Below, in pieces: positions 12,665 to 25,200 of a stretch of 64,000 nt of DNA. The translations under genes and the position numbers were made by a program. Numbering within the stretch: the stretch's first letter is position 1; each line of letters begins with the position of its first letter. This DNA comes from Diphasiastrum complanatum (Eukaryota > Streptophyta > Lycopodiopsida > Lycopodiales > Lycopodiaceae). The notes beneath the pieces are model-generated. The model saw only the letters and a program-made list of their open reading frames with translations. It searched no databases and was not told where the DNA came from. The stretch spans positions 1-64,000 of the forward strand of contig MU832215.1 of the NCBI GenBank assembly GCA_029204225.1, read 5' to 3'.

Positions 12665-15600
12665 GCAGATTGGAAATGTCTTCTCTGAGCAAGAAAGAAG
12701 GGCTAAACAAGCCTTCAATCTGCGAGTTAGAGGGATTCCTAATGGAGAAAAGCCCATTGAGGAGGCAAAAGCTTTACTCTTAAACAAGCTTTCACACAGC
12801 ACCGAAGGTTTTGATACAGCCTGGAGAAGTAAGTTTGATTCCAATGTCTTGTTTATTAAATTCTGCTCCTTGGATTACCGCAATGCAGCTTTACGAATTT
12901 AGATCCGAATTAAAAGGATCTTTCATTTTTATGGATGAAGACCTCACACACACACAATGGCAAGCTAGGAAACAAATTATTCAAGAGGCAAATTCACAAA
13001 ATCAGCGGGTTGTTTTCATTGAAGGCAAGCCAAAGTTCTATGATAGGGTTTCACAATAGGGATTTGGGGCTCCCAGGCAAAAAAGCAGCCCGAGCTCCCC
13101 TAAGTCATTACAAATCGGTTTTTGGAACTGTAATGGTGTACTTTCTTCTTCTTCAGCGGGCGATTTCCACTCTTTTTTGCAGTTATGTGATGTTTTATTA
13201 CTGGCAGAGACCCATGAATCATTGTACCGACCTCTTCTAGTTATTCAAGACTACTCATGGCATTCAGCTTACAGGCCTTTCTTGCGAGAAAACCACGCGA
13301 GGTTCTGGTGGTGTCGCTTGTCTTCCCAGGGATATCCATAGTACTCACTTTAAGCTGCTTAAAAGTGATCCTTATGCGAGATTTATTTGGCTACAATTTT
13401 TTGGTCACAACCTAGGATTACCTCAAGATCTGTTTCTTGCGGTCTGTTATTTTGCACCTCAGTCATCTGCCTTTGCAAACTATGGTGGTGACCCTTTCCA
13501 GGCTCTCTCAGATGACATAGTGTGCTTTGCACAGCAGGGCCTTATTCTTCTAGCAGGAGATTTTAATGCTCGCACCAGCACACATCAGGCTGATTTTCAT
13601 GCAGAGGATGACTTCCTACAGATTCATGCTTTGGATGTAGGCTTGGACAGGACCTCTCAGGATGCAGATACCCCGGCTACACATTTTGGAGATCAGTTGA
13701 TTGGACTAGCAGAGGCTCACTCTGTAGCCATTCTAAATGGCCTATCTCGATGGCCATCATCTGCATGCTTTACTTGTCATCCACACGGAGGTGGACATAG
13801 TGTTGTTGACTACTTCAGTGGCGCACTGGCCTTAATTCCGTTTCTTCATATCTTTCATATTATGCAACCTACCATCTCTGATCACTCTCTTTTGTTGGTT
13901 TCCCTTGGCCATGCCACACCTGATTCTATTTCTGTACATCATTCCACCCGTCGTCATCGTCCCTCTTTCTCTCCACTTAGCATTCCTACATACATTTCCT
14001 CTTTAACCACATTGCTCCACGACTTCCCCTTCTCTTCTTCAGTCGATCAACAAGCAGCCTTTTTATCTCAGTCCCTTCTCCACTCAACTAATACTGCTTT
14101 TCCACCGAAAACTTTCTCCTCTCATAAGTGCACTTACAATAGATGGTACGATGCAGAGTGCCTTTCTCTACACAAGAAGTTGTCCACGCTCGATACCACT
14201 CTCCTGATACTTTAGCACTGAAACAAAAGGAGTACCATAAAGTGACTCTGAGGAAAAAGACCACATACTTTCAATCCCTTGCTCAGAAACTCATTGATGC
14301 TTTTGACTCCTCTTCTTCCACATGAATTCTGGAGGATATTCTCCAAAAACCCATGTAAGCCAGCTCCTATTGCCATCGAATCCTGGATTGACTATGCTGC
14401 AAAACTTTATACAGTTGATTCTCCTTCTATCTCTCTGTCACCGAGGCCATCCGAGTTCAGCCTTTTCACTCCATCCATGATTGAAAATGCCATCAAAACT
14501 GGTCAGACCCATAAAGCCATTGATGTTGACTCACTAAGTATGGACTTTCTCAAACCTATCGCTCATATTATTGCTCCATACATCTCCCACATTTTTAACC
14601 AATCTGTTATTTTTGGCCTTCCCACTTCTTGGTGCACTAACCTTTTACACCCTATACTTAAGGCCGGTGATCCGTTGAATGTAGACAATTATCGCACTAT
14701 TATGATCAGCCACACAATGGCTAAGCTCTATGGCTCAGTTATGCAGTCTATCATCAACTCCCTGGCTGAGACAGAGGGATTGTATGCTATGGGACAGGGA
14801 GGTTTTAGAGCAGGCTACTCCATGGCTGACCAGGTTTTCATCCTGAGATGTATCATAGAGGAGGCGAAATCTAGGAAACAGCGAGTATATTGTTGCTTTG
14901 TAGACTTCCGCAAAGCATTTGATTCAGTTCCAAGACATTTGTTGCTTCAGCACTTGGTTTCTCTTGGCTTTTCACATGAGGTTATTGCTGCTATCACTAC
15001 ATTATATGAGAGAGTTTTGGCATGTTTTCATGATGGTGAGGGATGGTCCTCATATATTCATAGTACGGTCGAAGTAAAACAGGGGCGTCCTCTATCACCC
15101 ACCCTTTTTGCCCTATACATTGACGACCTTGAGAGGATCATTCGGGAAGAAGGTGGAGACGGCTGTCCTCTAGCAGATATTATTATCCCTATTCTAATCT
15201 ATGCAGATGACGTGGCTCTATTTCTAGTTCGGCTACTGGACTTCAGCAACATCTGGATGCCCTATATACCTTCTGTCAGATATGGGGGTTGATGGTGAAC
15301 ATTGGTAAGACAAAGGTTGGTGTTTAACACCAATAGACAGCATATGAGAGACATTGTGTTCTATTATGATGGACAGTGCAGTGACCCCAAAGGATTACCC
15401 CTAAGATGAGGATAGGGGAACACAATAGAAGAGACTATGGAGCCAAACCGCCCAACCAAAGCTAGATCAAAACTGGATCTAGCCCCCAAGCCATGCCATG
15501 TGAAGCAAGAGGAGAAGAGAGAAACTGGTGACCTAAACCCAATATGTCGACGGGAAAATCCCCACCTCATTATATAAAGAGTAGAGTCCTGTGCATGAAA

Positions 15601-17276
15601 CCATGCAACCCCCATGCAGGTCAACTATAAATAGATCACATCTCTTCATGCAGTCCTCCTGCCTATATCCGTCACACAGGCATGCAATACTCCACATGTC
15701 TCAATTAGAGTGTCTGGGTCCTCTCAAGGTAATTAGTCACAAACAGGCCTTGACATGGAATTAAATCACGGCGCGACCAATAATCTTGAGTACTGGAGGG
15801 CCGGTCTACCATATTAGGACTATTCCAGGTCCTTCACCAAATATGGCCATAACAGACAGCCACTAGAGATAGTGACGTCTTACACTTATCTGGGTGTTCT
15901 CTTCTCCGGGCCTTTACTCTCCTTTAGACCAGCGGCACTAGCTAGGCTCTGCAAGGGGCGCTCTGCTCTTGTTCAAATGGAGAGGTTTTCTTCTACTTAC
16001 TACGTGTATGATCCTGATACGCGCTGTCGCCTTTTTTCCTCGATTGTTTCTCCAGTTGCACTATATTCTGCAGAGACTTGGTGTCCAAGCTTATCCCGAG
16101 ACACTTGGAGTGATATCTCACGTTTACAGATTCTCATGCTCAGCCGGATGATTCGGGCAAAGCAATCAATTCCTCACGAGATTATTTTAGTAAAGTTTGC
16201 TTCCCCTCCACTGCTTGTAGAGGCTATTTTCAGGATCATCTCATTTATTCATAGGGCCTCAGAGCTTGATTCTTCTAGATACGTGATAGCGGCTTATACG
16301 TCTTCTCGCACTTTGGCGGGGCAGCAGGTCAAATCATGGTTTCAGTGTGCCTCGAATTTTCTACATAGCTGGGGATTATCTATGTCGGACCTCCCGAACG
16401 AGACACATGCGTTCATCCGTAGGCAGATCTACAGAGCATAAATACACACTGTTTGGTCTCATCCATCATGGGTTAAGCTCCAGATCTATCACGCTCATTT
16501 TCTTCGGCTTGATGCATCAGGGCTTCCCATTAGACCAGATTATCTCTCTCAGGTGTTGTCATTTGGCCTACGAGACCGCATTGGTCAGCTTGGGGTTTCT
16601 TCTCATCAGCTCAGTAGTGAGACAAGCAGATACATAGACACGCCACGTCCCTTACGGATCTGTCAGTGTTGTTCATTACAGGAGGTTGAGGATGAGTTCC
16701 ACTTTATTTTCAGATGTCCAGCTTACCATGAGATCAGAGGCAGATACCATTGTCTATATCGGGACATTCCACTCACACTTGGTTCCTTCTTTGCTTATCC
16801 TGATACGAGATGTCTGCTACTACGAGAGATGCTTTCTCTCAGATCCTCTCTTCTTTCAGTTGGTGTTGACCATAGCCAGCCGCATATTACACGTTTCTTT
16901 CCAAAAAGAGGTAGAGATGATTTATCAAATGATGAGATTGACATCCCAGCTCGACGACCGAAGCTCCAGCGCCCCCTTCGACCTTCTCGAACTCGCCACC
17001 AAAGGCCAGCTTGTGCCTCCCGCCAGATCACACAATTTTTCTCTCTCAGTTAGTCGGTTTTCTCCTCCACGTAGTTGGTGGTTAAGCTACTGCTTTTTGT
17101 ACCCTCACCATAGCTGAGGTTAAGCATTGGTTTTTCTTTTTCTTTTGGTTTATTTCTGTTTGTAGCAGTTAGAATAAGTCCGGTTTTTATGGACAATGCT
17201 CCTTACTGATGTACTTTTTATTTGTCCCATATACCCAAGGGTATTTTATAGACATTAATACAATTCAATTCAACTC

Positions 17277-17362
<86 letters not shown>

Positions 17363-20300
17363 CGCGCCCACCCGCCCTGCTGGCGCTGCTGTCCGCCCTG
17401 CTGGCGCTGCAGTGCTGACCTTCGCACCTGCCCTACGCTGCCCTGCGCTGGTCTGCGCTACTGCGCTGCTACGCCTGGCCGTTTGTCTACACTGTCCTCC
17501 ATTTGCTTACCGCCTCCTATGGCACCTAAGAAAAAGGGGGGTGTTCTTACACCCCCCTCCCTGTTGGACACCCCCCCATCACCGGTAGTGATGGAGGAGC
17601 CGTCTTCGGTGATAGAAACTAGTGACATTCCTGTCAACATGGCTGCCATTGACTACACTCCTTCCAAACCTACCGAAAGTCTTTTTTCTTATGATCTTAG
17701 TTTTATCCGACAAGAAATTCTTGGACTTAAGAAACAACTACACCTCTTTGAAGCTGAAAATAGCAAGTTAGCTAAGGATCTTTTTGGTGTCACGGAACGT
17801 GTGGAGCAGCTTGAGCAAGAAAATATATATCTTAAGCAACGAATTGCAGAAAAAAGTGCCTTGGAGGAGACTTCCAACAAGATCAATAGCTTGGAGAAAC
17901 AAGTCGAGGAGACGAAAACGTGGGCAGCACTCTTCAAACCGGATGATATGGGCAGCAAACTCTCATCACTCGCAAAACAGGTTGAAGAAACGACATCGAT
18001 CCTTAAGCAAGGTAATCACTCTCAGATTTCATCTTTTCTGAAGGAAAACGATTTGGAGACAGTTTTGGGTGAACAAGCCAGAAGGGCCAAAAAAGCCTTT
18101 AACATTAGAGTAAGAGGCATTGCCAATGGTGGAAAACCGTTGGAAGAAGCTACGGATTTGCTCATTTCCAAGTTATCTCATGTGGCTGATGGTTTTGATA
18201 CTGCTTGGCGTAGTAAATTTGATGACAATGTTTTGTTTATCAAGTTCCGCTCGCTTTCACAACGCAATGCTGCCCTTCGGCTTAGGGCAAAGCTTAAAGG
18301 TACTTTCATTTATATGGATGATGACTTAACAAATACTCAATGGTTGGCAAGAAAAAAGATTATCCTTGAAGCGAAAGAGAAAGGGCAAAGGGTTGTTTTT
18401 ATTGACGGGAAACCGAGATTTTTCGACCTTCCACAATAGGAACTAGGGGCCCCCGGATATAGAAGCTACCCGAGATCCCCTACCAATTTGAGACTTGGCT
18501 TCTGGAATTGTAATGGTTTTTTATCTTCGTCATCAGCCGGAGACTTTGCTGATTTTATTAGAAAATGCGACATTTTGTTGTTGGCTGAAACTCATGAGTC
18601 CTTATATCATCCTCTTCCAAATATACAGGAGTACTCTTGGCATTCTGCTTTTCGTCCATTTGTTAGGGGAAAAACTTGTCGAGGATCTGGAGGAGTAGCT
18701 TGTTTATACAGAGACACCACAGTTCAGATGGTTAAACAAGATCCATACGCTCGCTATATTTGGTTACACATTATTGGCTCACTATTGGGATTACCTCAGG
18801 ACATCTATATAGCTGTATGCTATTTTGCTCCACAGACCTCAGTGTTTGCTGAGTTTGGCGGGGACCCTTTTCAGGCTCTCTTAGATGATATTGCTATCTT
18901 TTCTCAGCAGGGTTCCATTTTACTAGCAGGTGATTTCAACGCCCGCACAAGCTCTAGACAAACCGAATTTCATGCAGCTACGGATCTTCTCAGGCTTTAC
19001 CCTTTGGATATGGGGCTAGACCGGGTATCACAGGATGCAGACACTCCAGCTACATCTTTCGGGGAGCAGTTGATCACTCTAGCAGAGACACACGCTCTTG
19101 CCATTCTGAATGGCCTCACACAGTGGCCTTCCTCATCAGCATATACATGCTATCCTCATGGTGGAGGACATAGTGTGGTCGACTACTTCATTGGATCACC
19201 TGCTTTGATCTCTCACATTTCTGATTTCTCCATTACACCCCCTACCATTTCCGATCACTCACTCTTACACATCTCACTTGGTCACATAACCTCTTCTTTG
19301 CAAGTTTCTTGCTCTCTTCCCACTCATAAACGTATTCCTTTCACCCAATCTGGATTCACTAATTACACCACAATCTTATCCCAACTACTCGCTAACTTCC
19401 CGTTCATGGCACCAATTGACCAGCAACTCTCTACATCCCTCTTAGCTGCTGCTTCCTCATCCTTCCCCACCAAAACGACATCATCTCACAGAAGTGTTCA
19501 CAACAGATGGTATGATGCAGAATGCCGCTCTCTTCACAATCATGTGACATATGCCAGGTCACACTCCCCTGCCACACTCAAACAATGCCAGAAAGAATAT
19601 CATAGAACCACCAGAACAAAGAAGATCAAGTACCTACAATCACTCTGCCAAAAAATGATCAACTCTTTAGATTCACCCTCCTCCTCTTTTTTCTGGAAAC
19701 ATTTCACCAGACACTCTTCAACATTGGCCCCCATAGCCATCGAATCCTGGATCGAGTATGCCACGGAGTTATATACCACGGACTCTCCTCCTACCTCACT
19801 CTCACCGAGACCTGACCACTGCTCACTTTTCACCCCTGACATGGTTGAAAACGCCATTAAACATGCCAAACTAAATAAAGCCACTGACTATGACTCCTTA
19901 AGTGTAGACTTCCTAAAGCCCATAGCACATCTCATCTCCCCTTACATTGCTCATGTTTTTAACACAGCTGTTACTTCTGGTTTTCCTACGGCTTGGTGTA
20001 CTAATATCCTTCACCCCATCCTCAAGGCAGGTGATCCCATGAATGTAGGAAACTACCGCACCATTATGATTGGCCACACTCTGGCTAAGATATATGGCTC
20101 TATACTACAGACAGTTACTGGATCTTTTGCTGAAACTGAGGGTTTACACGCTATGGGTCAAGCTGGTTTCAGACCGGGATATTCTACTTCAGACCAGATC
20201 TTCATTTTGAGATGCATTATTGAGGAGGCTCGACATCGGAAACAGAGAATTTACTGTTGCTTTGTGGATTTTCGCAAAGCTTTTGACTCTGTTCCACGAC

Positions 20301-22203
20301 ATCTTCTTTTCCAGAGACTGTCTTCACTTGGCTTTTCAGAGGATACTATTGCTGCAATCATTACTTTATATGAGCGAGTCTTGGCACGTTTCAGAGATGG
20401 TAGTGGCTGGTCCTCACAGATACATTCTACCATTGGTGTGAAGCAGGGTTGCCCCTTATCACCCACTCTTTTTGCACTATATATAGATGACCTCGAGCGG
20501 ATTATTCGCGAGGAAGGTGGAGAGGGCTGTCCCCTAGCAGACATTATTATCCCCATTCTCTTGTACGCTGATGATGTGGTTCTCCTCTCATCCTCTGCAG
20601 CTGCTTTACAGAGTCACCTTTCTGCTTTACATCACTTTTGCCAGCGTTGGGGATTGACGGTTAACCTTAAGAAGACTAAGATTATGGTGTTTAACACCAA
20701 CAGACAGCATATGAGAGATGTGATTTTCTATTATGACGGGCTACCGATTGAGATCGTGACCTCCTACACCTATCTGGGAGTTCTTTTCTCTGGTCCGCTA
20801 CTCACTTTTCGACCAGCAGCCACAAGGGGCATACCGCTCTTGTGCATATGGAGAGATTTTGCTCTACTTATTATGTGCAGGATCCTGCTACCAGATGCCT
20901 ACTATTTTCTGCTACTGTCTCCCCAGTTGTGCTATATTCGGCTGAGACTTGGTGCCCTGATTTATCACGCGATACATGGAGAGATCTTACTCGTATCCAG
21001 ATTCTCATGCTCAGTAGGATAATCCGGGCTAAGCCCTCAGTACCACATGATATCATACTAGCCGAGTTTGCTTCTCCTCCATTAGTTGTTGGTGCTATGT
21101 TTCAGATCATCACCTTTCTTCACAGGGTATCAGATCTAGATACCTCCAGATACATTGTTGCTGCTCTCACTTCATCTTGTACCATTGCGGATCAGGGAGC
21201 CAAGCACTCTTGGTATCGCAGTGTCTCAGCCCTTCTTCAGACTTGGGGTTTATCCGCACTTGATCTTCCGAATGGAACCCATGCTTATATCAGACAGCAG
21301 ATCTACCGGAGCTACATACGCACTATATGGTCACATCCTGATCCAGATAGGGTCAAGCTACATTATTATGGCACACATCTTTTACGGCTGGACGTTTCGG
21401 GCTTGCCTATTCTTCCAGTTTATCTTACACAGACGCTATCTTTTGGTCTGAGATATCGTATAGGACAGCTTCGAGTCTCTTCTCATCAGCTTGCTATCGA
21501 GACAGGTAGATACACAGACACTCCCAGATTGCAGCGGATATGTCAGCTCTGTTCTCTTCAGGAGGTGGAAGATGAGTTTCATTTCATCTTTCGCTGCCCA
21601 GTATACTATGAGATTAGAGGACGATACCATTGTTTATACCGAGATATTCCCTTCACGTTGAGCTCCTTCCTCGAGTATCCAGACGCTAGATGTGTGGGTC
21701 TTCTTTTGAGAGAGATGTATATTTTACGAGCTTCACTTCTACCTACGCTCTCAGATATGGATTCCAGTCAGGCTCACATTACTCAGTTCTTCCAGAAGCG
21801 AGACAGAGTGGATATTTCGGTTGCGGATTTTGACGTCCCCGTCCGAAGATCGAAGACACAGAGAGTTTCGGCTCGATCCAGTGCTACTAGATCTTCATAC
21901 GCCTCCCACCAGCCTACATCACGACCCACTACTACCATCACTCATTACTTTCGGCTTGCTCGTAGCTAGTTTCCTCCGCGGAGCAGGTGGTTAAGCTCTT
22001 GCTTTGTACCCTCACCAGCTGGTGGTCAAGCTTGGATACTTTTTCTCTTAGAGACAGAGAGATCGATATTTTAGTTTTAGTTTTACTGTCTTTTCATTGG
22101 TAAATAAGTCCTTATGCGGACAATGCTTCTCACATTTTGTACTCTCTTTTGTCTTATGTGCCCCTGGGCACCAAAAGACGTTAATAATAATAATTCTAAT
22201 TCT

Positions 22204-22266
<63 letters not shown>

Positions 22267-25200
22267 CTGCCCTGCCCACCTGCTGCCCCTCCTCTCCACT
22301 CCCCCTCCACAGTCCATCCTGCTACTAAGCAACAGGTCCCTCCTGCTGCACAACAGACACTTGCCCCCACTGCTGTGCAACAGCAATCCCACTCGAGCCC
22401 TCCCTCATCCCCTGTCCCTTCGACTCCCATCTCTACCAGCGCTGCTCCAGACACCCCCTTCTTGTCCCATGCCGACTACACCACCTCCAAATCCTTCGAG
22501 AATTTCCTAGCCTACCAACTGAAAGAACTGAAGGCAGATGTGCAAACTCTGAAACTGGAAATCATCCACCTACGCACAGAGAACCAACAGCTCCGGACAG
22601 AAATGGAAAATAAATATGCTTCCCAGCCAGAAGAAGAGACAAAGATGAAGATTCAAGATCTGGAACAGCGACTGAACCAGCACAAAGAATCGACCAAAAC
22701 ATGGGCTTCTATCATCACCAAGAACAAAGCTACCAGCCCACCTTGGACAACCGATGGCAGAAGTCAGTCTCCCCCCTTTTCATCATTCATTTCCGCTACT
22801 CTTACGGAAGAGAAACTTCGAGATTCCAAGGCTCTCAATATTAGGGTACGAGGCATCGTGGACACCCAAATTGCCATTGACGAAGCAAAAAGATTTTTAT
22901 GCACTACCCTAGGACACAATGCAGATGGTTTGGATACAGCATGGCGTACTAGAGAAGACACTGCTACCTTGATCCTCCGCTTCACGTCACATACATATCG
23001 TACGGCAACCTTGCGGAAAAGAACCAAATTGAGAGACACCAAAATCTTCATGGATGATGACCTTACCTATATCCAAGTTGAACAGAGACGCCAAGCACTC
23101 CAAACCGCCAAAGCGACCGGAAGACGAGTGATCTATCGTGATGGAGTTGTTCGGTTCCTCGATGGTACTGAATCCGGAAACAACCTATAGGAGATTGGGG
23201 TCCCCGGGCATGGGAGCATCCCGGAACCCCCTCCACACCACCTACATCTTGGAATATGGAACTGTAATGGCATACACTCATCATCCGCGGCTAGAGATCT
23301 TACCGACTTCATCACAGACAGAGATATATTATTTTTTATGGAGACACACGAGAGCCCAAAGAGAGGACTACCCACATTTGCAGGTTACAGATGGGATTCA
23401 GTTTATAGGACAGAGACTCGATCAGCGAGTGGCAGAGGTTCGGGTAAAGTTGCATGTCTTTATCGAGAGTCACTACAACCAGCTATAGAGTTTCTCCGAC
23501 ATGATGCACAGGCACGATACATATGGGCTCATATCATTGGGCGAGCTATCGGTTTGGATAGGGATCTCTTCATTGCTGCCTGCTACTTCCCTCCAGAGTC
23601 CTCCTTTGCAGACGGATCAGGCTCTCCTTATACTGATCTCTCCGCAAACAATGTCAGATTTACAGATCGGGGTTATGTCCTTCTCACTGGCGACTTTAAT
23701 GCCAAGACTGCTACCAGACAGGTGGATTTCCACGACACTGATGACATATTACGTACACGAGCTATTGATTGTGAGGACATTGGCATCACTAGGAGCTCAG
23801 AGGATATGATGGGCCCTATCACGAGTTATGGAGAGTACCTTCTACAGATGGGTGAGGCTCACGAGTTGGCCATTTACAATGGCTTGGCTTGTTGGCACAG
23901 TGTTGTCGACTATCTCATGGGGTCACCAGCTTTTATCCCACTTATATCTGATTTCCACATTCTTCCCACTACCCTTTCCGATCACTCCTTCCTATCTTTC
24001 AGTATGGGCTCCATCCCGACTTCCCAACCACTCATTATTCCATCCATCTCTCGTGCACCCAAATACACTTTTGATCGCTCTCACATCAAGACATACCAGG
24101 ATGCCGTCAGTTCATTTCTTTGTCATTTTCCCCACCACACGTCGTTGGAAACACAAGCTATCTTCCTTACCACTTCACTACATACCGCAACATCATTTTC
24201 CTTTCCCTCCAAACCACATCGACGCCCACCCACTTCGTCACACCCTATCCGACCTCCTTGGTTTGACGCCGAGTGTCGTATCTCCATCTCCAAGTCACCC
24301 AAGCTAGATTGCATAATACACACCTTCTTCCTACAGCTCGTCGATCTTTCCATTATGCCCTCCGACGGAAGAAACGAACGTATGAAACTCAAAAAGGGAA
24401 AAGCTTAGTCGATTCCCTTTGCAGTTCCTCCTTCGGTGCCTTCTGGAGAGAATTCATCCCCCGTACCCCACCTCCTCCCCTCACTGACCTCCATACCTGG
24501 ACTACATACGTCACTACCTTATATATTGCACCCACGGACACACCCATCTCCATTTCTCCCCGACCGACTACTCTCACTTTCTTCACCCCGGACATGGTCC
24601 TGACCGCCATCAAAAGACTGAAAACCCGTCGCACCCGTGATATTGACGACCTTGAATCCGAACTATTAATCCATGCTGCAGATACACTTTCACCGACCCT
24701 AGCCACTTTGCTTAATCGAGCAGTTGTCTCCGGCTTCCCTTCCTCCTAGTGCACCAACATCATCCACCCCATTCATAAAACTGGTGACCCCATGGACCCT
24801 AGTAACTATCGCACCATTATGATTGGACATATCATTGCTAAGTTATATGGCACCATCCTCCAGTCAGCAGTCAGTTCTGAGGCAAAGTCTAGGAGATTAC
24901 ATGAATTGGGCCAGGTAGGTTTCAGAGCACACTACTCCACCACAGATCATATCTTCACCCTTCGGGCCATTATTGAGGAGGCTAGACACAGAAGAGAGTG
25001 GGTCTACTGTTGTTTTGTTGACTTCAGGAAAGCCTTCGACTCTGTTCCACGATCCCTTCTCATTCAGCGTCTGCGTGATCTTGGTTTCTCTACTGACACG
25101 ATCTTGGCACTGATGCCACTATATGAGAGAGTCCTTGGTTGTTTTCGGAGTGATGCCAGCATCTAAGATCACATCTGGAGCACTATTGGCGTGAAACAGG

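Larger units (their letters stand above)
12662..17280 (+). mobile_element. LINE unit C, 5'-truncated, interrupted by a solo LTR
   Basis: A LINE of the same subfamily as unit A. It begins inside ORF1 immediately after the CT tract and ends with the 3' hairpin ATACCC-AA-GGGTAT (17231-17244), GACATTAATACAATTC-type repeats and the next CT tract. ORF1 and ORF2 are in one frame separated by a TAG at 13057-13059. A 478-bp solo LTR sits in the RT region. Several frameshifts and a premature stop at 16439-16441 make this copy inactive. Confidence 0.88.
17361..22206 (+). mobile_element. LINE unit A, essentially full length
   Basis: The most intact LINE here. It runs from a GC-rich 158-bp 5'UTR directly after a CT tract, through ORF1 (17519-18439), an in-frame UAG, ORF2 (18440-21969), a 3'UTR, the hairpin GTGCCC-CT-GGGCAC (22158-22171), and a TAATTC-type run grading into the next CT tract. 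The only clear defect is a 13-bp deletion near 20815-20830. The ORF1 C-terminal motifs suggest the L1/Tx1-like group of endonuclease-bearing LINEs; the exact clade is not assigned. No RNase H domain was seen. Confidence 0.9.
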
